DNA of 10,654 nt from Desulfobacterales bacterium (GCA_029933295.1 JAOZOL010000067.1:1-10654); one strand, 5' to 3'; shown: positions 1 through 7,933, numbered from the stretch's first letter. A program made the numbers and translations. The notes: a model not told the origin generated them from the sequence alone.

Positions 1-134
1 ATATTTAATATTAAACGTGCATTTTCAGGTAACCGTAAATCGTGAACCGTGAACCATCAACCCTATAAGCATGCATCAACAACATGCCGGTTTTGCTTAT
101 TATATCAAGAGATAGCATCAATTCAGAAAGTTGA
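1..134 (+). repeat. Left arm of a long inverted repeat flanking mfd
   Basis: Its reverse complement aligns by hand with 3683-3802 across the whole right arm. I count about 9 mismatches in 120 aligned positions, plus one 14-base gap. The shared outer part includes TTAAACGTGCATTTTCAGGT (11-30). The inner part includes CAGAAAGTTGA (124-134). The arm ends 11 nt before the mfd start codon and just touches the likely ribosome-binding site. Inside it are short self-complementary pieces, such as ATAAGCA (65-71) with TGCTTAT (94-100), so each arm could also fold alone. The outer end coincides with the window edge, so the repeat may extend further left. I do not recognise it as a named element. Confidence 0.93.
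31..63 (+). repeat. Heptamer tandem repeat inside the left arm
   Basis: Degenerate 7-bp units run AACCGTA, AATCGTG, AACCGTG, AACCATC and a partial AACCC. The corresponding part of the right arm (about 3755-3775) has two units fewer, and this accounts for the entire length difference between the arms (134 versus 120 bp). The pattern suggests gain or loss of units by slippage. Confidence 0.85.
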
Positions 135-138
135 GAAG
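133..138 (+). promoter_or_regulatory. Likely mfd ribosome-binding site
   Basis: GAGAAG lies 7 nt before the ATG at 146 and is a modest match to the Shine-Dalgarno sequence. Its first two bases are the last two bases of the left repeat arm. Pairing of the two arms in a long transcript would therefore place a duplex right beside the initiation site. Confidence 0.5.
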
Positions 139-145
139 ATAATTT

Positions 146-3100
146 ATGCAATTTGATCATACAATATTAAACAACAACGGCAAGATAAACTCAGTTTTTG
201 AAATCTTACGACAGTCACAGGAACAAATCGAATGCATCGGTATCAATGGCTCAGAAAGGGCGTTCATCGTTTCCCGGTTATGCCGGGAGATTTCCGGCCC
301 TGTTTTTATTGTTATGCCGGATATCAAGTCATGTGAAACATTTTTAGAAGACCTTCGTTTTTTTGCGGGCAGAGACGCACCTGAAGGAATTTTATTCCCG
401 GCCTATAATATTTTACCGTTTAAGCGTATTTCTTATAATAACGAGACCGCTGCACAGCGAATCCGAATTCTTTATCAATTAGCAGCCGGTTACGACGCCC
501 CGAAAATTATTGTAACACCGGTTGAAGCATTGCTTCAGCTTTTGATCCCCAAAAATGCTCTGAGCGATTATGCTGAATTACTGATGACCGGTGAGGAGAT
601 TGATAGAGACCGGTTAATCCACAGGCTTCATTCCGGCGGTTATTCCCATGTGACTCTTGTTGAAGAATATGGTGAATATTCGGTCCGGGGCGGCATCATA
701 GATATATATTCTCCATTATATCAAGACCCCCTGCGTATTGAATTGTTTGGTGATATTGTTGATTCGATTCGATTTTTTTCCCCTCAGACCCAGAGAAAAG
801 TTGAAAGCATCAGTGAAGCGGTCATCCTTCCTGCCCGGGAAGCAATTTTTGAAAAATCACAATTAATGCAGACGATGCAACGCGTTCGGGAACTGGCCTG
901 CGAATCGGTGATAACAGAAAAAAATGCAAAAGAATTTATTGAACGGCTTCGTCATGAAGGCGTTTTCCCGGGCATTGAAAGTCTGTTGCCGCTTATTTAT
1001 CCGAAACCAGACACGCTGTTTGACTATGTTTTTGAAAATACCCTGTGGATACAGTTTGATCCTGGTGAACTTGAAAAAGCAGCTATATATAATGAAGGGC
1101 GGGCTGCAAAAAATTATATCAATGCAACCCATGACCAACGATTATGTGTGGACCCTGAGAAAATATATCTGAAATGGGTGATGGTAAAAGAAATATTGCG
1201 TAAAAAAAGCCGCCTGGCATTTCGTATGCTTTCCTCTGTTCGCGATAAAAATAAAGACAGCACCCCCCCGTTAGCCATTAAATTTTCCGTAAAAGACAAC
1301 AATGACATCAGCGCTGATTTGACGCGAGAAAAAAAAGATGAGCATATTCTTAAGCCCCTTGCCGAATGGGTTAAAGAAAATCAGACAATTGGTCTTTTAA
1401 CGCTTCTTGCCTGCAATACGGCATTGCAGGCAAACAGGCTTCAGACACTTCTTAAACCCTATGGCATTGACGCACGGATCGCAGACGACCATGTTCAACA
1501 TATCAATAAGCATAGGCAAGGTATATTTATTTGCACGGGCGCTCTTTCCGCCGGTTTTGTCTGGCTTGATGAGTCCCTTGCAATCATTACGGAAAAAGAG
1601 ATTTTCGGGTCCCGGTTAAGACGCCGCAGATCGAAAAAAACGCAAAGAGATATTAAAACGGAGTTTTTTGACTTTGGTGAGTTAAATTCCGGTGATCTTG
1701 TTGTTCATATCGAACACGGAGTCGGTGTATACAAAGGCCTGGAGAAGTTAAAGATAGAGGGGGTAATTAATGATTTTCTTTTAATTGTTTATAAAGACGG
1801 GGATAAATTATACCTGCCGGTTGACCGTCTGGACATGGTCCAGAAATATATGGGGGTGGATGGAATAACGCCGGTTGTCGATAAAATGGGCGGCAAATCC
1901 TGGCAACGGGTTCGGGAAAGGGCAAAAAAATCCGTTGAAAAAATCGCCGGTGAATTACTGGCGCTGTATGCGTCAAGAAAAGTGATCAAAGGCCATGCTT
2001 TCGGGGTGTCTGATAATTATTTCCGGGATTTTGAGGCCGGGTTCCCTTTTGAAGAAACCCCGGATCAGATTAAGGCCATAGATGATGTGATTTGTGATAT
2101 GGAAGATTCATCTCCCATGGATCGACTCATATGCGGGGATGTGGGTTATGGAAAAACTGAAATAGCGCTCCGGGCCGCTTTTAAGGCGGTTATGGATACT
2201 AAACAGGTGGCTGTATTAGTCCCCACAACTCTTCTTGCCGAGCAGCATTTTCAGACATTTTCCCAGCGGTTTGAACGATACCCGGTGAACATCGACCGTT
2301 TAAGCCGGTTTCGGTCCAGGAGCCGGCAGCGTGAAATCGTAAGCAAGCTTAAGGATGGAAAAATAGATATTATCATCGGTACCCAACGGCTGCTTCAAAA
2401 GGACATAAATTTTAAAGATCTCGGTCTGGCGGTTATTGACGAGGAACAGCGGTTTGGCGTAAAACATAAGGAAAAGTTGAAAAAGATGAGAAAGAACGTT
2501 GACGTATTATCCATGACGGCAACGCCGATTCCCCGTACTCTTCATATGTCCCTGCTGGGCGTCAGAGATATCAGTGTGATCCAGACACCGCCGGAACTGA
2601 GACGCGCAATAATCTCCTATATATCAGAATTTGATCCCATCGTTATCACGGAAGCCATCAAAAAAGAACTGGCCCGAAAGGGACAAATATTTTTTGTTCA
2701 TAATAACATTAATACCATCTGGAATATTGCAAAATATTTAAAAGATCTGGTCCCTGAAGTTCGTCTGGCGGTGGCCCATGGCCGATTAAGTGAAGATGAA
2801 CTTGAAAAAGCAATGGTTCAGTTTTTAAATAATGAGATTGATATGCTGGTCTGCACAACCATTGTTGAATCCGGTCTTGATATTCCAAATGCCAACACGA
2901 TCATCATCAACCGGGCGGATCGGTTCGGTCTGGCGCAGATTTATCAGCTCCGGGGACGGGTGGGGCGGTCAGATGAACAGGCATATGCTTATCTGTTTAT
3001 TTCAAAAGAAGCTGCTTTGACCCGTGATGCGGAAAAACGGCTGAAAGTATTGATGGAACACAGCGGTCTCGGTGCCGGGTTCCAGATCGCCATGAATGAT

Positions 3101-3694
3101 TTGAAAATCAGAGGCGGGGGCGCGGCACTGGGGGTGTCGCAATCGGGACATATTGCCGCCGTGGGTTATGATATGTTTTTAAAACTGATGGAAGATTCAG
3201 TTTCCAGGTTAAAAGGCGAACCGGTTGTTGAAGCCCTTGATCCGGAAATTAATGTGCCCATGTCGGTTTTTATCCCGGAATCATATATTTTCGATGCAGA
3301 TCAGAGGCTTCTGGCATATCGGCGATTGGCTAAAATGAAGGGGTTGAAGGAAATTTCTGATTTTAAGGAAGAATTGATCGACCGGTATGGCGCTTTGCCG
3401 GTCGAAGCAGGGAATCTTCTTTTAAAGATAATGCTGAAAATTTTATCAATTAAAGCCGGTGTTAAAAAGCTTGATTTAAGGCAAGGGCTTCTTTTTCTGT
3501 CTTTTTCCGAGATTCACCAGAAACACCCGTTTGGAATGCTTAAACTGGTAGATGAAAATCCGGAGCAATTTCTTTTTACTCCTGATAATGGACTTAAGAT
3601 AAAACTTGTTCAAAATGGACTGGGACAAACCATTGCACAAGCCAAAAACATCTTGATGGAGATTGCCGGATATGTTAATCATTCAACTTTCTGA
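146..3694 (+). CDS. mfd: Transcription-repair coupling factor Mfd
   Basis: Mfd is a cytoplasmic ATP-driven DNA translocase. It pushes or removes RNA polymerase stalled at lesions and recruits UvrA to start nucleotide excision repair. At 1182 aa it is about the normal family length. Residues about 30-240 form the UvrB-like N-terminal module, with a degenerate P-loop (GINGSERA, 32-39, lacking the Lys) and a YSVRGGIIDIYSP motif. About 515-570 is the RNA-polymerase-interacting CarD-like domain (GDLVVHIEHGVGVYKGLE). The helicase/translocase follows with Walker A GDVGYGKT (664-671), DEEQ (765-768), TATPIPRT (791-798) and RGRVGR (936-941), then the C-terminal TRCF domain. No frameshift is visible. 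The last three codons (Ser-Thr-Phe) and the stop lie inside the right arm of the inverted repeat. The translocase motifs are all intact, so it should be active. Confidence 0.98.
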   Translation: MQFDHTILNNNGKINSVFEILRQSQEQIECIGINGSERAFIVSRLCREISGPVFIVMPDIKSCETFLEDLRFFAGRDAPEGILFPAYNILPFKRISYNNETAAQRIRILYQLAAGYDAPKIIVTPVEALLQLLIPKNALSDYAELLMTGEEIDRDRLIHRLHSGGYSHVTLVEEYGEYSVRGGIIDIYSPLYQDPLRIELFGDIVDSIRFFSPQTQRKVESISEAVILPAREAIFEKSQLMQTMQRVRELACESVITEKNAKEFIERLRHEGVFPGIESLLPLIYPKPDTLFDYVFENTLWIQFDPGELEKAAIYNEGRAAKNYINATHDQRLCVDPEKIYLKWVMVKEILRKKSRLAFRMLSSVRDKNKDSTPPLAIKFSVKDNNDISADLTREKKDEHILKPLAEWVKENQTIGLLTLLACNTALQANRLQTLLKPYGIDARIADDHVQHINKHRQGIFICTGALSAGFVWLDESLAIITEKEIFGSRLRRRRSKKTQRDIKTEFFDFGELNSGDLVVHIEHGVGVYKGLEKLKIEGVINDFLLIVYKDGDKLYLPVDRLDMVQKYMGVDGITPVVDKMGGKSWQRVRERAKKSVEKIAGELLALYASRKVIKGHAFGVSDNYFRDFEAGFPFEETPDQIKAIDDVICDMEDSSPMDRLICGDVGYGKTEIALRAAFKAVMDTKQVAVLVPTTLLAEQHFQTFSQRFERYPVNIDRLSRFRSRSRQREIVSKLKDGKIDIIIGTQRLLQKDINFKDLGLAVIDEEQRFGVKHKEKLKKMRKNVDVLSMTATPIPRTLHMSLLGVRDISVIQTPPELRRAIISYISEFDPIVITEAIKKELARKGQIFFVHNNINTIWNIAKYLKDLVPEVRLAVAHGRLSEDELEKAMVQFLNNEIDMLVCTTIVESGLDIPNANTIIINRADRFGLAQIYQLRGRVGRSDEQAYAYLFISKEAALTRDAEKRLKVLMEHSGLGAGFQIAMNDLKIRGGGAALGVSQSGHIAAVGYDMFLKLMEDSVSRLKGEPVVEALDPEINVPMSVFIPESYIFDADQRLLAYRRLAKMKGLKEISDFKEELIDRYGALPVEAGNLLLKIMLKILSIKAGVKKLDLRQGLLFLSFSEIHQKHPFGMLKLVDENPEQFLFTPDNGLKIKLVQNGLGQTIAQAKNILMEIAGYVNHSTF

Positions 3695-3802
3695 CTTGAT
3701 GCCATCTCTTGATATACTAAGCAAAACTGGCATGTTGTTGAGGCATGCTTATCGGGTTGCCGGTTTACGGTTACCTGAAAATGCACGTTTAATATTAGAT
3801 AT
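3683..3802 (-). repeat. Right arm of the inverted repeat flanking mfd
   Basis: This is the inverted counterpart of 1-134, at roughly 92 percent identity by hand alignment. Identical blocks include TCAACTTTCTGA (3683-3694), GGCATGTTGTTGA (3729-3741), GCATGCTTAT (3743-3752) and a long block from the tandem region to AATATTA near 3797. It carries three heptamer units where the left arm carries five. The match starts exactly at the Ser codon three residues before the mfd stop. A local stem TAAGCA (3718-3723) with TGCTTA (3746-3751) is possible within it. No U-tract follows closely, so I do not call a classical terminator. Confidence 0.93.
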
Positions 3803-3918
3803 ATTTTTTGTAATATCGGCATGATAGATTAGTCTTTTTTTCTCGGTTCACCGCCACCGGCAACTGTAAACCGTAAGCCCGCTATGGGCACAGGTAAAAA
3901 TACTGATATTGCAATAAC
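3803..3918. other. Non-coding spacer between repeat arm and surA promoter
   Basis: No gene is seen here. It contains a T-run (3834-3841) and heptamer-like fragments related to those in the arms (GGTTCACCG near 3845 and AAACCGTAA near 3868). It also has a 4-bp hairpin, GCCC/GGGC, at 3877-3889. The hairpin and the T-run are in the wrong order to form a terminator on the plus strand. Confidence 0.5.
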
Positions 3919-3940
3919 ATAGGACAACACAGAAAGTTGA
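3919..3940 (+). repeat. Degenerate third copy of the inner end of the repeat arm
   Basis: ATAGGACAACACAGAAAGTTGA resembles 112-134 of the left arm in the same orientation, and the last 11 bases (CAGAAAGTTGA) are identical. In both places the motif stands shortly upstream of a gene: mfd for the first, surA for this one. It may be a decayed copy of the element or a shared promoter-proximal sequence. Confidence 0.55.
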
Positions 3941-3948
3941 ATTATAAT
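3921..3948 (+). promoter_or_regulatory. Putative sigma70-type promoter for surA
   Basis: A perfect TATAAT (3943-3948) stands 16 nt downstream of AGGACA (3921-3926), which matches the -35 consensus TTGACA at four of six positions. Transcription would begin near 3955, leaving about a 30-nt leader that holds the ribosome-binding site before the ATG at 3985. The -35 box overlaps the degenerate repeat copy. This is a sequence match only. Confidence 0.5.
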
Positions 3949-3969
3949 ATTAATTCGTTATGGATACTT

Positions 3970-3975
3970 GGAAGG
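3970..3975 (+). promoter_or_regulatory. Ribosome-binding site deciding the surA start
   Basis: GGAAGG lies 9 nt before the ATG at 3985. It supports that start over the longer reading from TTG at 3937, which has no Shine-Dalgarno sequence and would overlap the TATAAT box. Confidence 0.65.
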
Positions 3976-3984
3976 CGCACAAAT

Positions 3985-4983
3985 ATGATAAATATGATGG
4001 ATAAAATTTTTTTGTTACGCCGTCTTCTGACAGCTTCTATGATTCTTGTTGCTGCTCTGACATTAAGAGTCGATGCGGCAGAGATTGTCGATCGTATTGT
4101 CGCTGTCGTCAATGATGATATCATTCGGCTTGTTGAATTGAATAAAATCGTCGCCCCCGTTGAACGACAGATCCGGGATATGAATTTGCCGCCGGATAAA
4201 GAAAAGAAAACCATATATGATAAACGAATGGAAATATTAAATAACCTGATTGATGAAAAGCTGGCAGATCAGGAAATAATGCGTTTCCATATTACGGTCG
4301 GCGAAGGTGAAATCGATGATGCCATCGAGCGGATAAAAGCCATGAATTATTACACCGATGAAGATATCCGCAAGGCGTTATTGAAAAACGGCCTTAGTAT
4401 GGATGATTATCGAAGTGATATAAAAGAGCAATTGCTTAGAAACAAACTGGTTAATTTAAAAATAAAATCAAATATCATTATTACCCGGTCGGATATCCAG
4501 CACTATTATGATCAGCATCTTGATAAGTATGGTCCAAAAAGAAAATATATGCTTCGCAATATTATTATGATGTGGCCGGCTATGATGGATGATGAGTCCA
4601 GAAAATCGGTTTATGCCCGGATGGAAACAGTTTATGATCAATTAGCAAACGGGGCGGTGTTTGAAGAAACGGCAAAAGAATATTCGGAGGCCAGCAATGC
4701 GGATGATGGCGGTGAACTGGGTCTTTTCATGATGGATGAATTGGCTGAAAATATTCAAATCGCATTAAAAACAATGAAACCCGGTGAATTTTCGCCAATT
4801 ATAGAAACCGACCAGGGATATCAGATTTTCTTTATTGATAAAATAGTTGATACCCCGGGGAAAGCATTGAGCGAGGTTGAAGATGAAATTCAACACACCC
4901 TTTATGAAGAATTCGTAAATGAAAAATTCCAGTCTTGGATTGAAGAGCTTCGGAAGGATGCGCATATACAAATTATCCGGTAA
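3985..4983 (+). CDS. surA: SurA-type periplasmic chaperone / peptidyl-prolyl isomerase
   Basis: This is an exported folding factor that probably helps outer-membrane proteins cross the periplasm. From the ATG at 3985 it is 332 aa. A signal peptide has a basic start (Lys7, Arg12-13), a hydrophobic core of about 14-28 and likely cleavage at VDA|A near residue 31. The mature protein opens with EIVDRIVAVVNDDII, typical of SurA N-terminal domains, followed by charged helices with the NNLIDEKLADQEI pattern. One parvulin-type rotamase domain follows at about 185-285, including FEETAKEYSEASNADDGGELG and MKPGEFSPIIETDQGYQIF. A final helix packs with the N-domain in this family. E. coli SurA has two parvulin domains, and this single-domain form is shorter. 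An in-frame TTG at 3937 would add 16 residues before the signal peptide and is disfavoured. It could equally be named a PpiC/SurA-like foldase. Confidence 0.88.
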   Translation: MINMMDKIFLLRRLLTASMILVAALTLRVDAAEIVDRIVAVVNDDIIRLVELNKIVAPVERQIRDMNLPPDKEKKTIYDKRMEILNNLIDEKLADQEIMRFHITVGEGEIDDAIERIKAMNYYTDEDIRKALLKNGLSMDDYRSDIKEQLLRNKLVNLKIKSNIIITRSDIQHYYDQHLDKYGPKRKYMLRNIIMMWPAMMDDESRKSVYARMETVYDQLANGAVFEETAKEYSEASNADDGGELGLFMMDELAENIQIALKTMKPGEFSPIIETDQGYQIFFIDKIVDTPGKALSEVEDEIQHTLYEEFVNEKFQSWIEELRKDAHIQIIR

Positions 4984-5058
4984 AGTGACTTAGCCATCTT
5001 GAACTAATGCCGATAATTATTATGGGATCATAAATTTAATTGATGGATAAATTATACA

Positions 5059-5796
5059 ATGAACCCGGATTCCAGTTCAACGTCATTCGGGCGTTATTTG
5101 AAAGCCATACGAATACAGCAGAAAATCCCCATCGAAGCGGTTGCGGATGAGATCCGTATCAGTTTGCGGCAACTGTCACTCATTGAAGTTGAAGATCATG
5201 CCCGACTGCCGGATGAGGTTTATGTTAAGGGGATTCTCAGGGCATATGCAAAATGTATTGGTGTGGATGCCGATGATATTATTGATCGATACTTAATCAA
5301 TCGGGCCTTTTTTTATAAAAGCCAAAAAGCTGAAGCGGATTTGTTGAATTCCGGTAAAAAAGCGTTGTTCCGCCTGGCAATATCCCTGGGCCTTTTATCA
5401 ATCATCATTGTATTATCGATATACATGATATATGGTTACCGGACGAATCAAGCCGGTGAACTTGATTCCCATAAATCAGAAGGCGTAGATAATATACAAT
5501 CTGTGCGTGAAAAACAATATGCGCCAGTTTCATCTGCCGAGCGCAGGGATGAAAAACTGTTTTTGGAAATAGATGCGGTTGAAGACACATGGATCAAGGT
5601 GGTGATTGACGGACTGGAAGCATCGGAATATTCAATGCACCCAAGGGATCATATCGAACTGGAAGCATCGTCACGGTTTAATATGCTGGTGGGCAATGCC
5701 GGCGGGGTAAAAATGCGTTTAAACGGAAAGCCGGTGGATATTTTTGGGAAAAGCGGTGAGGTCGTGAATATCGAATTGCCGCAGACATATAGATAA
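5059..5796 (+). CDS. rodZ: RodZ-like membrane protein with cytoplasmic HTH
   Basis: RodZ links the MreB cytoskeleton to the elongation machinery and supports rod shape. The 245-aa protein has the family's three parts. An N-terminal Cro/CI-like helix-turn-helix of the HTH_25 kind spans about 10-80 (FGRYLKAIRIQQKIPIEAVA, then LPDEVYVKGILRAYAKCIGV). A single transmembrane segment lies at about 103-127 (LFRLAISLGLLSIIIVLSIY), preceded by positive charges, so the N-terminus is inside. A variable periplasmic linker leads to a C-terminal DUF4115 beta domain of about 168-241 (DTWIKVVIDG ... GKSGEVVNIELPQ). The ATG at 5059 has only a weak ribosome-binding site. It begins 75 nt after surA and ends 14 nt before mgtE. 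MreB is not in the window, so the cell-shape role rests on family membership. Confidence 0.85.
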   Translation: MNPDSSSTSFGRYLKAIRIQQKIPIEAVADEIRISLRQLSLIEVEDHARLPDEVYVKGILRAYAKCIGVDADDIIDRYLINRAFFYKSQKAEADLLNSGKKALFRLAISLGLLSIIIVLSIYMIYGYRTNQAGELDSHKSEGVDNIQSVREKQYAPVSSAERRDEKLFLEIDAVEDTWIKVVIDGLEASEYSMHPRDHIELEASSRFNMLVGNAGGVKMRLNGKPVDIFGKSGEVVNIELPQTYR

Positions 5797-5810
5797 AGTG
5801 AAAGTAATCA

Positions 5811-7166
5811 ATGTTAGTTGAACGAAACAGGATTTTAACTGAGACCATCAAGCGACTGTTGCGTCGTGGGGCGGATACCCGGCTTACGAAGATCACCAGC
5901 AAAGTTCATGCTGCGGATCTATCGACTGTATTTCAATCTCTGTCCGCATCAAATCAGAGAAAACTTTTTCAGCTGATTGAAGACCCGGAAAAAAAAGGGT
6001 TTGTAATCAGTGAACTTGATGAGGATATAATTCATGAGATAATCGAAACCCTGCCCCTTGAAAATCTTGTCGAGATTGTTGAAGAAATGCCTTCCGATGA
6101 TGGCGTTGCGCTCATCAGAATGTTGCCCGAAGATAAGGCGGATACTGTCTTGGGGATGATGAAAAAAGATGAGGCGGAAGATGTTGAAGGACTGCTCCGG
6201 TATGAAGATGATACCGCAGGGTCCATCATGATCCCTGATTTTATCGCCCTTAAAGAAGATATGACAGCCCAGGAAGTGATCGTATCACTCCAGACCAAAG
6301 AACATCTTGAAGTTGAAATGCCGTTTTATATTTATGTGGTGGATGATCATGAGCACCTGGTTGGTGTCAGTTCTTTACGCCAGCTTGTTGTCGTACCACC
6401 GCTAAAGGCGTTGAAAGATTTTATGGCGACTGACGTGATTTCCGTAACCACCGACATGGATCAGGAAGAGGTTGCCAGGATTGTCGCACAGTATAATTTT
6501 CTTGCAGTTCCGGTTGTCGATGAAAACAAACGAATGGTCGGTCTTGTTACGGTGGATGATGTCATTGATGTTTTAAGGGAGGAAGCAACCGAAGATATTC
6601 TGAAAATGGCGGGTGTGGGTGAGGAGTTTATTGAAACCAAATCCATTGTGCGCAGTACCCGTATCAGGTTGCCGTGGCTGTTTGCAAGCTGTATCGGCGG
6701 GCTTATAGCCTCCGTCATTATCGGTCACTTTCAGGCCAGCTTAAGCAAGATGGCCTACCTGGCAGCCTTTATTCCCGTTATTATGGGTATGGGCGGCAAT
6801 ATCGGGATACAATCTTCTACAATTGTGGTGCGGGGGCTTGCCACCGGACGACTGCATATCAGGGATATCTGGTTATCGATGTCTAAGGAGATAGCCATCG
6901 GATTTATTCTTGGCATTTTTTACGGACTGCTGGTGGGCATTGTGGCACAATTGCGTTATGATCGTGAAATGCTCGCACTGTCTGTCGGACTTGCGGTTGC
7001 CTGTTCCATGACCCTGGCGGCGCTTTCCGGGTCCTTTATGCCGATGCTTTTTGCCCGTATTAATATTGATCCGGCCGTTGCCACCGGACCGTTTGTAACA
7101 ACTGCAATTGATATCCTCAGTGTGACCTTTTATTTTGTAATTGCCACTTCGCTGCTAGGCATATAA
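5811..7166 (+). CDS. mgtE: Magnesium channel/transporter MgtE
   Basis: MgtE is a homodimeric inner-membrane Mg2+ channel gated by cytoplasmic Mg2+. The 451-aa length fits the family. The parts in order are a charged helical N domain (about 35-137, with EEMPSDDGVALIRMLPEDKA and many acidic residues), two CBS domains (about 139-197 and 203-258, the second with FLAVPVVDENKRMVGLVTVDDV), a connecting helix, and five membrane segments from about 286. The pore-family motif PVIMGMGGNIGIQS is present (GGNIGIQS, 328-335), as is an Asp in the last helix (Asp434, in TTAIDILS) at the position expected for the Mg2+-binding pore aspartate. It starts 14 nt after rodZ with a weak ribosome-binding site and ends 4 nt before recO, so co-transcription is likely. 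No Mg2+-sensing leader is apparent, and there is no room for one in the gap. Confidence 0.95.
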   Translation: MLVERNRILTETIKRLLRRGADTRLTKITSKVHAADLSTVFQSLSASNQRKLFQLIEDPEKKGFVISELDEDIIHEIIETLPLENLVEIVEEMPSDDGVALIRMLPEDKADTVLGMMKKDEAEDVEGLLRYEDDTAGSIMIPDFIALKEDMTAQEVIVSLQTKEHLEVEMPFYIYVVDDHEHLVGVSSLRQLVVVPPLKALKDFMATDVISVTTDMDQEEVARIVAQYNFLAVPVVDENKRMVGLVTVDDVIDVLREEATEDILKMAGVGEEFIETKSIVRSTRIRLPWLFASCIGGLIASVIIGHFQASLSKMAYLAAFIPVIMGMGGNIGIQSSTIVVRGLATGRLHIRDIWLSMSKEIAIGFILGIFYGLLVGIVAQLRYDREMLALSVGLAVACSMTLAALSGSFMPMLFARINIDPAVATGPFVTTAIDILSVTFYFVIATSLLGI

Positions 7167-7170
7167 ATTT

Positions 7171-7932
7171 ATGTCGGTTTTTTCCACTCCTGCAATCCTG
7201 CTTCGCCGGACATCTTATGGTGACTATGATCTGATTATTACATTTTTAACATTAGAAAAAGGCAAGCTCACCGTTATCGCAAAGAATGCGAAGAAAAGCC
7301 GTAAGAGGTTTTCCGGGGTGCTGGAACTTTTTTCATTATTACATCTGGTGTGCAGAGCGTCACGCGGACGCGGCATGCCGGTTTTGCAGGAAGCGACGAT
7401 TGAAGATCCGTTTTCTGATATCCGTGGAAATATCATGAAAACAGCATATGCAAGCTACTGGGCGGAATTAATCACGTTCTGGCTTGAAGAGGAGAAAACA
7501 CAGGCCCGTATTTATCATTTGCTCCGGTATTGTCTTGCTGCCCTTGATGAAGGCGTTATTGATGCCGGGGTTTTAAGTGTTATTTTTCAAATCCGGTTTT
7601 TAACCATTGCCGGCTTATCTCCGGATTTTTCGCAATGCAGTAAATGCCGGGTGGATACAGATTTGATTGCCGGGAGCCGATTGGCTTTTGAACTTGCAAA
7701 GGGCGGTATACTGTGTCAAAGATGTGCATCAAAAAGTGCTTCACGGTTGAATATTTCAAAGGGTATGGTTAAACAATTATTATGGATTCAGAACAATGAT
7801 TTAAAAACCGTCAGGCGATTAAAGTTCAACCGGCCAGACCTAAAGGATGGGCTTGTATTGCTTGAAGCGTTTGTGATGTATCATCTTGGCAGAGAACCCA
7901 AAAGCCTTAAGTTCTTAAATAGCATCCGATGA
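7171..7932 (+). CDS. recO: DNA repair protein RecO
   Basis: RecO anneals complementary strands and, with RecR (and RecF), loads RecA onto SSB-coated DNA in gap repair. The 253-aa protein has the N-terminal OB fold (residues 1-80: AILLRRTSYGDYDLIITFLT, GKLTVIAKNAKKSRKRFSGVLELF), a helical middle, and an intact zinc-binding Cys4 site (Cys156-x2-Cys159 and Cys182-x2-Cys185). The C-terminal end is family-like (LLEAFVMYHLGREPKSLKFL). It begins 4 nt after the mgtE stop, which suggests translational coupling, and is followed 12 nt later by the sugar kinase gene. With mfd it is the second DNA-repair gene of the window, but the two are probably in different transcripts. Confidence 0.93.
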   Translation: MSVFSTPAILLRRTSYGDYDLIITFLTLEKGKLTVIAKNAKKSRKRFSGVLELFSLLHLVCRASRGRGMPVLQEATIEDPFSDIRGNIMKTAYASYWAELITFWLEEEKTQARIYHLLRYCLAALDEGVIDAGVLSVIFQIRFLTIAGLSPDFSQCSKCRVDTDLIAGSRLAFELAKGGILCQRCASKSASRLNISKGMVKQLLWIQNNDLKTVRRLKFNRPDLKDGLVLLEAFVMYHLGREPKSLKFLNSIR

Positions 7933-7933
7933 C

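Noticed and set aside
138..143. GATAAT as a -10 box for mfd
   Set aside because: It ends 2 nt before the mfd ATG, so transcription would start inside the coding sequence. It probably matters only as part of the sequence shared with the surA upstream region.
863..1308. Short antisense frames within mfd
   Set aside because: They are inside a conserved coding region, have no ribosome-binding support and show no protein-like motifs.
3834..3889. T-run (3834-3841) and GCCC/GGGC hairpin (3877-3889) as an mfd terminator
   Set aside because: The T-run comes before the hairpin rather than after it on the plus strand, the stem has only 4 bp, and no stable stem lies immediately before the T-run.
3937..3984. 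Longer surA reading from TTG at 3937
   Set aside because: It has no ribosome-binding site, overlaps the TATAAT box and adds 16 residues ahead of a normal signal peptide. The ATG at 3985 has GGAAGG at good spacing.
4999..5023. Possible promoter upstream of rodZ (TTGAAC and TATTAT)
   Set aside because: The spacer is only 13 nt, too short for a sigma70 promoter, and other pairings were poorer. The surA-rodZ gap may still hold a promoter I cannot see.
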